DNA from: Euptelea pleiosperma
Taxonomy: Eukaryota; Streptophyta; Magnoliopsida; Ranunculales; Eupteleaceae
Direction: 5' to 3'
Assembly: GCA_035048495.1 (NCBI GenBank)
Contig: CM068548.1
Coordinates: 6,809,464 to 6,873,463, forward strand
Length of the DNA stretch: 64,000 nucleotides
In this document: positions 43,770-55,132 of the stretch, in pieces
Layout: every line of letters begins with the position of its first letter
How positions within the stretch are numbered: position 1 is the first letter of the stretch
The notes under the pieces: model-generated
The model's database searches: none
Seen by the model: the letters and a program-made list of their open reading frames with translations, nothing else
What the model was told of the DNA's origin: nothing
Position numbers and translations under genes: made by a program

Positions 43770-44062
43770 ATCAAGGTTTTATAATTGTCTGGGGGCGTTA
43801 CCGGTTTTCCGTTATAACTGATTGTAACGCTCAGGGGCAAAAATGAAAAAGAAGAAAAATAACGGGAAAAAATGGCATTAAAATTCAAAATTTCAATAAC
43901 GGGAAAAAACGGAATATAATGATCATTTTTTCACAAATTTTTTCAGAAAATAACGGGCTTAATTTTCTAAGAGTTAAAATGGTTCATAACGTAACGGGGT
44001 ATGGGTGTTACCGTTATAACGGCCGTTATTTTCGTTATAACGGCCTTATTTTAAACCATGAT
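43770..44062. repeat. CCGTTATAACGG-family repeat, longer copy
   Basis: Begins 'gggggcgttaccggttttcc' and ends with 'ccgttataacggccgttat' and 'cgttataacggcc'. The ends are weakly inverted. Confidence 0.5.
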
Positions 44063-44269
44063 ATAGATTGCTAGTATTTGATCATTGAACTACCACTCAT
44101 CTGACCATCAAAAAGAATTTAAACATGCAATGGTTTACATCTCAAAAGAGACCTCTTCTGCGAGTAGTAATGGACCCTGGCACGGGCTCGAATCCATTCA
44201 AAGTTTAATAAAATCCAAGCCCAGGCCTAGGTGATTTACACCCCTACCAGTGAGACCCATTAAAAAAAC

Positions 44270-44625
44270 TGGGGCGGGATATTGCCACACACCAAATTAT
44301 GGAAAGCACCCACTTTTTAAAACCACCCACCATGGTAAACGGTAATAGGCTACCTTTTGAACCTATCACTCTTTGTAGGTTCAAACGGTAGGACAGGGTT
44401 GTATCTATTTTCACTAAAACGATAGGAACCTACCGATATTTGAACAAGGGAAACAGTAATAGGCTATCGTTTGCACCTACCAGCCTGAATAGGTTCAAAC
44501 GGTAGGACATGGTCGTGTCCATTTTCACTAAAACGGTAGACACCTACCGAAATGTAGGGTGGGTGGTATTAGAAATTAAAGGGATTTTTTGTTTAAGTGG
44601 GTGCTTTCCTGGCAATATCCCAGCC
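44270..44625. mobile_element. MITE with TGGGSYGGGATATTGCC ends and internal duplication
   Basis: Left TGGGGCGGGATATTGCC and right inverse TGGGCTGGGATATTGCC, followed in both arms by 'aaagcacccact' and 'accaccca'. The centre holds two direct copies of about 105 bp, 'gtaataggctaccttttg' and 'gtaataggctatcgtttg', each with 'ggttcaaacggtaggaca'. Confidence 0.8.
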
Positions 44626-44736
44626 CAAAAAAATGGGTCATAATCCTCAATATGACCTCCCCTCCTAATCAACCCATCCAATCTTCTCACAATTACCACC
44701 AGTAATATGGGTCAGTGGACACGCAAACTCTTTCAT

Positions 44737-44969
44737 GTCCACTGACTCATGAATGTTAGGCCCACACCTTGGTGGACCTACACAAGAAAAATCAAATCAG
44801 TTGGATGATTTCCAGCCGTCAGATTAGATAATGTTTTCATCATGGGCTTGAAACTCATCCATAGGCCTATTCATGAAGCCTGTGATAAAAGAACTACTAA
44901 ATCGCCAATCAGACTGATTTTTGGTGTGTATGTCCAAGTGGTGGGCCAACCATTCATGGGTCAGTGGAC
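44737..44969. mobile_element. MITE family C, GTCCACTGAC ends
   Basis: Left 'gtccactgactcatgaatg' and right inverse 'gtccactgacccatgaatg', with 'aggcccacaccttgg' against 'tggcccaccacttgg'. 233 bp. A second 'gtcagtggac' just left of it forms an extra hairpin. Confidence 0.7.
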
Positions 44970-45465
44970 CCAAAATCCAATGGCTAGAAATCTTCTATCA
45001 CCATCTCCACTTACATGTTCCTCTTTCTGCATCCTGCAATTCATCACCGATCTTGGTGACTCCAAACCAACATCTCTGAACTTCAAACTCTAGAGTATAT
45101 ATGGAGAAAATATTTTAGTGACAGCTATGCGTACTCCGACCAACAACCAATGCTGATCATTGTCTTTCAACCCATTCCCCTCCAAATCACCATGTTCATC
45201 ACCCTCCTTGGTCATTGCCATTACAACCAATTACAGATCCCAAACAACCATCTCCGTTATGGATGTTTCTAAATTGTCTTATCAACTAAAACTCTTCATG
45301 TCTCTTCTTAATGCCAACTCATGCTACATCCCAATTACTAACCCAGAAATCAAGGTGTGGGGTTAACCTAACTAATCACCAAAATCACATGAATACTAGG
45401 TTTTGGGGCTATACTGTAACTTCAGACACAAGTATGCAATATAAATAAAGTTTTCGTGTGATATA
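44970..45465. other. Intergenic, nothing recognised
   Basis: No gene or repeat ends seen. Confidence 0.35.
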
Positions 45466-46906
45466 TGTTGTGGAAAACCCCCAAGCAATCCCTCGAGTAA
45501 CGACAATGGCCGTTGATAAACACACGTCACACAAGAAAAATCAAATAGAGTAGACAAAGAACATAAGCATTTACGTGGTTCGATCGAAACATATTTCCAT
45601 AGTCAATGATGATCGAATCTTCACTATGAATCAACAAAGTACAAAGTACAACCTCTCAAAGGCACTCCCTATTGATCTCACCCCCACCAACTCCAGAAGT
45701 CTCTCATACTCATAACAATGTGCAATGGGGCACTTAAATAACCCCCAAAGATGAACTAGGGTTTCCCAAAATAGAAGAACTTGAATAGAAATTTACTAAA
45801 TTTCTCAGTTCATCAGTCCAATCGATTGGACTTGCTACACCAATCAATCGGACAGAAACTCCAAACATTTTCTGGTGAGCATTCTCACCAAAAAACACAA
45901 CAATCTCCACCTTGGTGTGAATGTGTACGAGCCACCCCACTATTCAAGCGTTCTGTGAGCCACTACCACGAACCACTGCTCAAATGCTCTGCGAGCCACC
46001 AAATTGAGCCACTTGTCAACTACTCTGCAAACACCACCATCTGTCAGAAGATTCTCCAATTCGATCACCATCTACACTGCGCCTCGAAGGTGCTCAAACA
46101 TGCACCCTGTGCCACAAACATCCGAATGGATGTACTCTAGAGTACCTCCCTTCAAGTTCAATACATAGAGCTTCTTCTTAATGTACAATCTACTGGTGAG
46201 AGACTTCGTCATGTAGAGGCTTTCAAACTTTGACCAATCATCATCCGACATGTCATTAGGCTTACCCTTCAATGTTCTGTGTAAACCCTGCTAGATTAAG
46301 ATGTCCTTAACATAGACTTGCCATAATCCAAAACTGTTGCTCCCATCGAATTTCTCCACTTCGAACCTAGCGTTCGACACCTTCGTATACTTTGGCGCCA
46401 TCCCTATCGAATCCTTGAGCTCTAATACTAGTTTGTTGTAGAAAACCCCAAGCAATCCCTCAAGTAACGACAATAGCCGCCAATAAACACACACCACACA
46501 AGAGAAATCAAATAAAGCAGATATAACACAAACATTTACGTGGTTCAGTTCAAACCTACGTCCGTGGGCAATGATCGGATCTTCACTATAGAAATAAACA
46601 AAGTACAAAGATTGTTCTCTCAATCTCTCGTACAACCTCTCACAGGCACTTTCTATTGGTCTCACCTACCAACTCCAGAAGTCTCTCACATGACCTTTCC
46701 GAGTCTCTCACACTCATAACAATGAGCAATGGGCACTTAAATAACTCCCAAAAGACGAACTAGGGTTTCCTAAAATAGAAAAACCTGAATTAGATATCTC
46801 CAAAATTTCTCAATTTTTCAGTCCAATTGATTGGACCTGGAGTCCAATCGATTGGACAGAAACTCCAAACATTTTTTGGTGAGCATTCTCACCAAAAAAC
46901 ACAACA
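45466..46906 (-). mobile_element. Deletion-derived Ty1/copia element with two LTRs
   Basis: LTRs at 45466-45902 (3') and 46434-46906 (5') end TGTTGT...ACAACA on both sides. A PPT reading CCAAGGTGGAGAT adjoins the 3' LTR (minus strand). A mutated initiator-Met PBS TAGTATTAGAGC lies at 46419-46430. The internal part is only about 530 bp. No flanking target duplication is seen, and the LTRs differ by indels and many substitutions, so the insertion is old. Confidence 0.85.
46072..46401 (-). pseudogene. copia gag fragment joined to an integrase-start fragment
   Basis: From the ATG at 46401: 'FEVEKFDGSNSFGLWQVYVK' typical of copia Gag, then in another frame 'NDMSDDDWSKFESLY' and 'MTKSLTSRLYIKKKLY', still Gag. 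Directly after comes 'LEYIHSDVCG', which resembles the start of the copia integrase core. The zinc knuckle, protease and everything between are missing. RT and RNase H are also absent. It arose by internal deletion and cannot work alone. Confidence 0.7.
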
Positions 46907-47348
46907 CCTGCAACCTGCACGAAATGAAAACCATGAGAGAGAGAGAGAGAGTTGTTTTCTCGCCAGATTACGCCGAACATACATGTTATCTCCGACGGAG
47001 CAAAACTGGGAGAGGGAGAGAGAGAGAGAGGTGGTTCGAAGGAGGGTTTTGGGTCCAAAATTATGACCGATGCTGCAATGCATGATGAAATCTTTGTTAT
47101 CACTAAAAGGGCAAAACCATAAAGTTATCATTGGTGGAGGGATATGATGATGGAAGAATCTCGCCAATGGCGAGGTGGAGAGCAATTTTTGCTAACCCCT
47201 CTAAATAGCGAGGGGGTTAGCGAGGCTATTAGAGGATAATTTTGCGAGTTTCTATCCACACTTTGGTTTGGTGACTGACGATAGAGACCAGTTGGAGATG
47301 CTCTTAAGGTGGCCTTAACAGTAGAGAAAAAGCAACTACAGTTAATGG

Positions 47349-47579
47349 GGCGGCTTCTATGCGCCAAGGCCGCATAGAACAAACAAAACGGCCCTGCTCA
47401 AAGTCTACTACGTTAACAAAAAAGTAAAAGCTATTGCAACTACCAATACAACCGCAACCCAAGTTTATCGGTTACCTTTGGGGCGCGGTTACTTTTTTGT
47501 TTTTTTGTTGATGTGGCACACTTTGGGCAGGGCCGTTTTGTTTGGTCTGTGCAGCCCTGGGACATAGAAGCCACTTCCC
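47349..47579. mobile_element. Mutator-like MITE with 9-10-bp target duplication
   Basis: 231 bp with arms 'ggcttctatg', 'caaacaaaacggccctgc' and 'caaag' inverted at the two ends. AGTTAATGG (10 bp with the preceding C) flanks both ends at 47340-47348 and 47580-47588. Confidence 0.85.
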
Positions 47580-47599
47580 AGTTAATGGACCACATTAAC

Positions 47600-47997
47600 C
47601 AATCAACAACTATTTATGTCTTCACTCCACACTGTCTTGATGATTGGCCGTCTCTTTGAGTTAATAATACAAATTCGTGCTTAAATAAAACTTGAGTTGC
47701 ATAATAATCGACTGAAGCATAAAGTAAAGAATATTAATAGAAACCATTCAATTATATAATCAAATTTGAAATGGTATATCATCGATGATATATTGATAGA
47801 AAGTGATTTCAAAAATTTTTAAAAATAAAGAAATTTAAACCAAATTTAAAGATAGGATTGCCAGATATGACAAATTTTGGACTATATTCTGTTGAAGAAG
47901 TTTCCATCGGTGTACCGGCCCTTAAGTGACCATGACCTACCCCAATTGAATCTTATGAAATCCGATCCGGCCGGTTCAATTGTCGACCCACTCAACC
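47600..47997. other. Intergenic, nothing recognised
   Basis: A/T-rich, no coding or repeat signal found. Confidence 0.35.
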
Positions 47998-48240
47998 AAA
48001 GTGTGCTCAATGTAACAATGTAACACATGGCACATTCTTATTGGACAGACTGTATGGGTGTTTAGCCCTAGGTGGACCTACAAACCAAAAATCAGCTTGA
48101 TTATTGATTTCAAACCTTTGGCTTTTGTACCACCCCCAAACCATGGTCAATAATGCTCACATTCCATGGATAAAATCAACCCATGAAAACGACTCCCATC
48201 CAATGGTTTGGGTTTTGTACCCCAAACCATGGTTAATATT
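47998..48240. mobile_element. MITE family A, left arm and centre
   Basis: 'ctgtatgggtgtttagccc', 'ggtggacctacaaacc' and 'aaaatcagcttgatt' match family A. A 'ccccaaaccatggt' block is duplicated. The right arm is missing. Confidence 0.55.
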
Positions 48241-48889
48241 TGTTAATGACACGCGATTTAGCTAGCGACATCAAATGGCACCCTCGGATTCACAGTCTCT
48301 CAAGTACACTCCGACGTGGGTATTCGCCGTCGTCTGCTCCATCATTGTTATTATTTCACTCTTGGTTTAATGCACGCTTCACCACCCTGGGGAAAGCTAC
48401 ATTTTCTTTGATTCATATCTAATTTGCAAGGATAATAAGATCTGAAACAAGAAAAGGATTTCCTCGCTGGTTGATTTAATCATTTAGACCGTACAGATTT
48501 TACTTGTACAATCCAATGATCCTAGTCTTAATTATTTACATTCTACACGCTGCAGAACCTACGAATGCGGCGATCAGTAATTAACATCCAAGAACCTTCT
48601 TAAGTACTCCAATTTTTTTGAATTAAATTTGAAAAACTCAACAGGAGCTTTAGTCTTGAGTCAATAGTTTTAGGCTTTAAACCCTGAATATCGATCCTAG
48701 TGTTGTATATATAAGGGGACAGATTCTCTGGAGTTACAATCCAGAACTTTTTTAAGGAGTGGAGTAGTATTCACACATAACAGCTAAGGTGGTGAGCCAA
48801 AAGGGACCAATGGGCTATGCCACCTCGGCATCTCTCCAATAGGACTCTGTAATGTGGGCAACCAACATCAAATTTGATACAACAAGATC

Positions 48890-50133
48890 CATTTGGTGAG
48901 GTGGGAGTCCATTTGTTGACCCAAGATCCAAGGTGGTTTAGGTGTTTGGAATCTCTCGGTGATGAATGCGGCTTTATTGGGTAAATGGTTTTGGAGATTT
49001 GGGGAGGAACAGTCTAGCTTGTGGAGAAAGGCTATGGCTCATAAGTATGGGGTTCTGGAATTCGGTTGGGATACTCGGCAGTCTCATCTCCCTACGGCTG
49101 TAGTGTTTGGAGGGGGGTCATGAAACTCCAGAAGAGGTATTTAGAAGGCATTTCCTACAAGGTGGGCACAAGTAACAGAGTTCATTTCTGGGAAAATGTG
49201 TGGAATGGTGAAGCAACTCTTATGGTTGATTTTCCCGAGCTACACGCCATCATAGATTCAAATGGTTGCTTTATCTCTACGGTTACATCTACGGTAGGTG
49301 ATAATTTGACTTGAAATTTTGGTTTCAAAAGAAGATATAACGATTGGGAGATTGAAGTGGTCTCTAGATTGTTCCTTCGACTGCAGGACGTCACTATTGC
49401 ATTGGGATGGACAGGTGTATTTGGAGAGGGACTAAAAATGGGAGTTTTTCTGTCCGTTCTTGGTAGACAGAGCTTCTTCCTACCCTGCTCCTTTCATTTG
49501 GGGAACTAAAGCTCTATCTAAAGTTGCTTTCTTACTCTGGTAGCCTCCTTGGACAAGATATTGATGGTGGATCACTTGATAGCTCGCAAAGTTATTATTG
49601 TAGACTATTGTACTATGTGCAAGCTTAGCGGAGAATCTGTCAATCATCTTCTGCTACACTGTGACTTGGCTCGAGCCATTTGGTCCTCTTTCTTTGTGGA
49701 GTTTGGCATTAAGTGGATTCTTCCTTCCGTTTTACTTCTTATTTCGAGCTGGTTCACTAAGGCTTTCTCTACTACGGGGCGTATTATTTGGAAGTTGCTT
49801 CCCTTTGCCATTTCTTGGAGCTATGGAAGGAACGTAACCTCAGGGTGTTTAAAGGCAAGGAATAATCTGAGGCAAATATCATTCTCAATATATATCAAAG
49901 GACTTCTATTCTTTTGGTCCATACTCTATCCGGAGTGCAAGGGATTATTTTTTGAAGACTTCGTCTTTCGATGTGATCTCATTGTTAATAGAGACATTCC
50001 GTGACTTGTAGTTTTAGTCTTTTGGTAGTTTGGGGTGTGCCTTTTTCTTTGTGAAGGTTTCCTCAACCTTCTAGTCTGCTTTGTATCCTTCCCTTTTCTT
50101 TCTCAATAAAGTTATACTTGTCAGAAAAAAAAA
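48890..50133 (+). mobile_element. 5'-truncated LINE tail with zf-RVT and poly-A
   Basis: '[20 protein letters not shown]' (about 48940-49000), 'VGTSNRVHFWENVWNG' (49160-49210) and 'YCTMCKLSGESVNHLLLHCD' (49605-49665) follow the distal RT-to-zf-RVT order of plant L1-type ORF2. Multiple stops and shifts are present. The 3' end has 'aataaag' and an A-run at 50124-50133. Confidence 0.82.
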
Positions 50134-50790
50134 GATGGGATAGTAATGATAATTCCCTCTAGCAGTCACAAGAGTACGCCACACATACTCTGACACACAA
50201 ACGCACACACACATAGGGCGGGAGAGGGAGAGAGGAGAGAAACAAAAAACATATTATTCTACATTCAAACATGTCAAAACCTCACTGAATCGTTTCTTGA
50301 TGCTTGAAATGGTTAAGTAATAATCAAGGAGACATTAATTCAGCTACAATGGCCACTGAATGAAACTATAGAAACGAAGACTAGCTTTTCCACTAATTTA
50401 CAATAGTAATTGTCCATTGATGTGAGGAAACGATGTAGATGACGGTCAATCTCCGAAATCAGATCTTTCCCTTCAAGTTAAACACAAAAAGGACAGCAAA
50501 TGAAGAAGCGACGGAGTCATTACTTACTGGGACTCACCAATTAATGGGCCATGTGGAGATCTCATGGTCCAAAACCATGGCAAAAAGATTATCCTATCTA
50601 TCCAATGAAGAAAAAATATGCAGTTTTCATTGCCCATAAAATGTTTGAGCAATCAAAGAATAGAATAACAGATGGTTAGAATTCTTCCAATCACCATGGT
50701 TTGTACGCTATGAGGTCTCCAACATGCAGATAAAATCAATGCCAACAATGCTCGGTGGGATGGAAATTAAACTGATGTGTCAGTCCTAAC
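50134..50790. other. Intergenic, nothing recognised
   Basis: Contains a short 'cacacacac' and 'gagaggagag' low-complexity stretch near 50200-50240. No gene seen. Confidence 0.35.
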
Positions 50791-50794
50791 AATG

Positions 50795-51507
50795 CTCTCA
50801 AAATGGTATCCTTCAGTGCATGGTAGGCTTCTTCAGCATCCGCTTTGAACTTCTGTACAGAAAACTTTAGCTACCAATGATAATAACATGCATGTTAATT
50901 TTGCTAGCCTTTCAAGATTAACCACAAATGCACCATAACTGAATTCCATGAAGGTTCATTATGAAAAAAGATGCCACCCCAGAAATAAAATAGTAGTTTG
51001 AGTCTATGATGCTCGGATACCGATACGGATACGGGAAGTGGGGATACGACTCAACATTTTCCAAAATTTACGACTCAACATTTTCCAAAATCAAGGACAC
51101 AATACGAGTATCCTATTTTGTAGTTCAAAATTTCTATTTTTTTCCTATCTTTTCAACTTTTTATGAAGGATACGTGGAGATACGTGTCGGTAGAGTGTCC
51201 GGTGTCCGTATCCGTGTCGACACGACACGACACGACACTGGTACGAGGCACTAGTACATGTATCTAGGTATCATAGGTTTGAGTTACCTAGCTCTTAGTT
51301 GATTTGCTGGCACCAAATACACCCTTCATCAAGGAGCCCATATCCACAGACCGTTACCCTCATGATCTTATCATGGTACATCTTGCTGCCAATCTCGGTG
51401 ATTTGTTCTTCCAACTCTTCCAGTGTTTGGTCCACATTTAGTTGGAGCTCCCCTTTCGTGATGACAGTGACTCTGAAACCATTTGCTTTCGCCTCCTGAA
51501 AGGCATC
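50795..51507 (-). pseudogene. Exon fragments of an unidentified host gene
   Basis: A phase-0 exon at 51358-51507 has acceptor CTGTAG|GATGCC and donor ATGAGG|GTAACG. It encodes exactly 50 residues with 'NGFRVTVITKGELQLNVDQT' and 'LEELEEQITEIGSKMYHDKI'. A second exon-like piece starts at 50852 after TTCTGTACAG|AAG with 'KFKADAEEAYHALKDTILRA'. Between them (about 51000-51260) is repeat-like DNA with 'cgacacgacacgacac'. I do not recognise the family. Neither a start nor a convincing end exon is seen, so this is either a gene remnant or part of a gene with missing exons. Confidence 0.45.
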
Positions 51508-51814
51508 CTACAGAGAATTGGTGACCATTAAACAAGGAATAACAAGGTGTCTCGTCGCAAATGCCAAAGAATCCCCGTAATATCTTAAAGAAAATGAAGC
51601 ATATACACTAAAGGCAGCATTGTAAATAAAACATCCAAAGAAAAGCAGAATCCGAAGAGCATAAGGCGTCCAGTATGAGGAATACTTACATCAAGACCAA
51701 CAAACTCTGGGAATAACACAAGCTAGAACTGCTATCTTGCACTTATACATGTACAATTGTTAGAATCTGTCACAGGTATGGCATGTTGTACTCATAGACC
51801 AAAAATAGGATCCA

Positions 51815-53040
51815 TGAATGGTAGTGAGTTAGGTTATTTTGACCCATCTAAAATGACACACCTTTGTGGGCCCACGTGGAGATGAGTTAAGGGATGATTT
51901 TTGGTGAGGATGATCTCCTCACCCCATGGAGATCATCCTCAAAAAAATAAATTAGCTCATTCTCACATTTCTAGCCCTATGAAAAATAGGTTAAAAGTTG
52001 AAAAATCTAGACCGTCCTTTCACTGTAAATTTTAAGTTCACATTTGATAGGATTAAATGTTTCAGAATGGACTGATTTTTTTTACGGAAAATTTCAAAAA
52101 AGAAAATAAATTTTAATCTATTTACAAAATCAAAAATAAATTTATGACATTCCCAAAAAAAGTAACCAAACGCCCTTTGAAAGGGGGCGTTTCTCCTTGA
52201 CAGATATGAAAAGTGAAAAGACGATTGTTTCTCTGGACAAAAGCTGACAAATATGACAGAGTGAAAAGACAATTGTTTCTTTGGACAAAAGCTGACAAAT
52301 ATGACATATGAAAAAGCTGACAGACGCCCTTTAAAAGGGCATTTGCCCATAGAGGAGTAAAACTTTTGTCCCGATACAAGCCACATGGCACACTGTTATC
52401 GGATGATGACCGTATGGATGTTTGCCAAATCACTAGGTGGACCTACACACCAAAAAAGAAACATGATTAGTAGTTTATAAGCGTTGGATTGAAGTTATTT
52501 TCATGGGTTGATTTTAATCGTACGAATTTGAGCATTATTTGAGTGCAAAGATCCAAAGGTTGTAAATTACTAATCAGGCTGATTTTTGGCCTGCAGGTCC
52601 ATCAATGCACTGATCAAACATCCATATGGTCAGCGTCCACTAAGAGTGTGCCACGTGGCTCGTATTGGGATAAAAGTTTTACTCCTCTATGGGAAACTCC
52701 CTTTTAAAGGGCTTCTGTACCTGATAGACGCCATTTAAAAGGGCGTTTGTCAGCCTTTTCAGCTTTTTGCTACTTGTGCTAGGGGATTTATTTCTGTCAG
52801 GGAGAAACGCCCTTCCAAAGGGCTTTTAGTTACTTTCTTTGGGATTCTCACAATTTTATTTTTGTTTTTGTAAATAGATTAAAGTTTTTTTTCTTTTTAG
52901 AAATTTTCTGTTTTTTTTAATATGATCTCCATGGTGAGAAGATCATCCTCAAGAAAATAATCCCTTAAGTCATCTCCATGTGGGCCCACAAAGGTGTGTC
53001 ATTTTAGATGGGTCAAAATAACCTAACTCACTACCATTCA
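51815..53040. mobile_element. Large foldback element, 1226 bp, with nested MITE
   Basis: The left arm from TGAATGGTAGTGAGTTAGG is mirrored at the right end. The arms continue through 'ttttgacccatctaaaatg', 'gtgggcccac', 'gatgatctcc', 'aaacgccctt' motifs and 'cccatagagg' to the central MITE (52355-52684). Each arm is about 450-540 bp with small differences. A further 'ttttagatgggtcaaaataa' is repeated directly after the right end (53041). No coding potential. Confidence 0.85.
52355..52684. mobile_element. MITE family A at the centre of the foldback
   Basis: GAGTAAAACTTTTGTCCC and its inverse bound the family-A core. The flanks 'cccatagag' and 'ctctatggg' are inverted rather than direct, so they belong to the larger palindrome. 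Confidence 0.75.
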
Positions 53041-53140
53041 TTTTAGATGGGTCAAAATAACCTAAATCACTAATCAGGCTTAATATATAGGTCCACTTAA
53101 TTAAGTATGGGCCAAACATCTATATGGTTAGTAGTCTTTA

Positions 53141-53657
53141 AACTGTGTTGTTTGATTAACAAAGGTATCTACCACCCGTGCCAAGAATGACGACGGAGAA
53201 GAACCTCCGATCATTAGCGCTTCAGTTTTTTTCACCACTTTCTTCTTCAGCTCTTCCATGAACACTCTTATTTGCTCGAGCTCATGCAACCCAAGATCAT
53301 CGATCGGTGCATCCCACCAAAATGGACCCCATTCTATTTTCCTTACCTTTGCTCAAGCGTTTCTCTGTACTGTTGATGCTGCTCACCTGCACTAACCATT
53401 GGATGAGAGTTGATAAGTGAGAGCGGTCGACCAATGTCCTGTCAGATTAGAAACCAGTCTTCTACGGAATCAATACAAGGATGACCGAAGGAGAAGGGCT
53501 TCCCAGCCGGAGAGAACACGATTATGGCGATCTCGGCACTACAAAGAATGCATAACTAGCTCGCCTTCTTGAAGAGCCCAGCACGACGCTTCGAGATGGT
53601 AACCTGTCGGTTGGTTGATCGCTCTATCTTAATGATTGGGATCTTCCTGCGACCCAT
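53141..53657 (-). pseudogene. Type I (M-alpha, AGL62-like) MADS-box gene, disabled
   Basis: The ATG at 53657 starts MGRRKIPIIKIERSTNRQVT, the MADS DNA-binding helix, followed by 'ISKRRAGLFKKAS'. An in-frame TAG at codon 34 (53556-53558) replaces the Glu usual there. It continues '[20 protein letters not shown]'. Further down, after another stop and a frameshift, 'FWWDAPIDDLGLHELEQIRV' and 'FMEELKKKVV' match the conserved C-terminal motif of AGL62-like proteins. Members act mostly in endosperm and gametophyte. There is no intron in the coding part, as expected for type I genes. At least three lesions make it a pseudogene. Confidence 0.88.
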
Positions 53658-53699
53658 GCTTTGCTTTCTTTGTAGGATCTCAATTACTTATTTACTAGA

Positions 53700-55132
53700 A
53701 AGCTTTAAGAAGGACAGAAGAATAAAAGAGAATAAATTTTAGGGAAATTTTGTACTACCTCCTGATAAATTAGTGATATTGGCACTACCCTCGGTACTAT
53801 CATTTATTTGTGTTTCCCCCCTCGACCGCTATTTTGTCTGCGTTCACCAAAATGGACCTAGACAGGGCGTTAACCTTCTTCGACTCGGACCGTTTTACCC
53901 TTACCTTTATGTTTTGTCTTTCTCTGTCGCTCTGATCGAGCATCAGAGTGATCTGACACTTTTCTTCTGACGATGTATTTGACGTGGACATCACATCCTT
54001 TTCTAAGTCTGCAAAGTCACTACGTTATCACCAACAATTGACGGCCAGTTCAGATATGAAACGGAAAAGATCTCCACTGTCCGTTTTTCTAACCAATCCC
54101 CTCCCCCCACATGGCAGTTGCAGTGATTTTCAAAGTAAAAGCCGACCGGTAAAAAAATCTAGACCGTTTATTTGTAAAACCAAAATATTCCATCCACATG
54201 GCGTTATATCATGGGCTCAACACCCACCTATCGTCAGATCTAGTCATTGGGATTGAACGGACGAGATTTATTTGCATGTCTTTCGTCCGTCCAATCCCAT
54301 TATCGTCGTCTGCATGAAGCATCGAACCAGATTAAAGAAACAAACCAGATGCAAATCTGAAAGAAAAAAATGGGGAAAGGGGCCGGGAAAGGGGAAAACC
54401 AATTCAACGCCTTGTAGCTAATGTTCGATCCGTTGAAGCCCATTGAAGCTAGAGTGGAAGGTGCCGTTGAAGCCTACAATGTGTTGAGGACGGAAGCAAG
54501 CAAGTAAGCCACTATTTCTCCATTTTTGTTTATTTTTTTGTTTGATTTCCTCTGTCTCATCACACTCTTCTTCGATTAACAACAAATGGGTCCTACCTAA
54601 GCAAGACATGGAACCTCTTATGTTTTAGTTGGTGAATGGGTTAACAACAAATGGGTCCTACCTGAGCAAAATTGGTTATGTTAGTTGACAGACCATTTTT
54701 TGTAGGGTCGTAATGTAATAAGTTATACCTGAGATCCCTTTGAGAATGCGGCATTTTTGGTAGTCACCGCTACCATCTGAGTCCATTGACGCCTAAAAAG
54801 TGCTACTAATGGTTATAGATTACCAAGGAGGATTTAGAGCAAGTCGAGATGATAGATATACTGTTAGAGACTACCGTGGTGGGAAGGTGGGATAGATATG
54901 TAACATTGACTGTGATCGTATTTTCTATTTTGACTTCTTGGAAAAGCTTGCTCACGTGACAGAATGTCCACGTGGGACTATGGTTGTTATGGTAGTAACT
55001 TTGATTGTTACGGGAGTCTAATACATGTTGAAGGGGATGAAGGCCTAGTGCGTATGCTTGAATACTTCAAAAATGCTCTTGGAGTCGGTGATGTATTTGC
55101 TAATTAAGACGTTTGTGAACCTTTAGCCACAT
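53700..55132. other. Intergenic, no recognised gene
   Basis: Short frames near 53773-53994 and 54418-54609 have no known motif. 'aacaaatgggtcctacct' is duplicated at 54580 and 54645. Confidence 0.4.

Noticed and set aside
48240..48422. Plus-strand frame of 60 residues next to a family-A MITE
   Set aside because: No homology or signals; likely chance.
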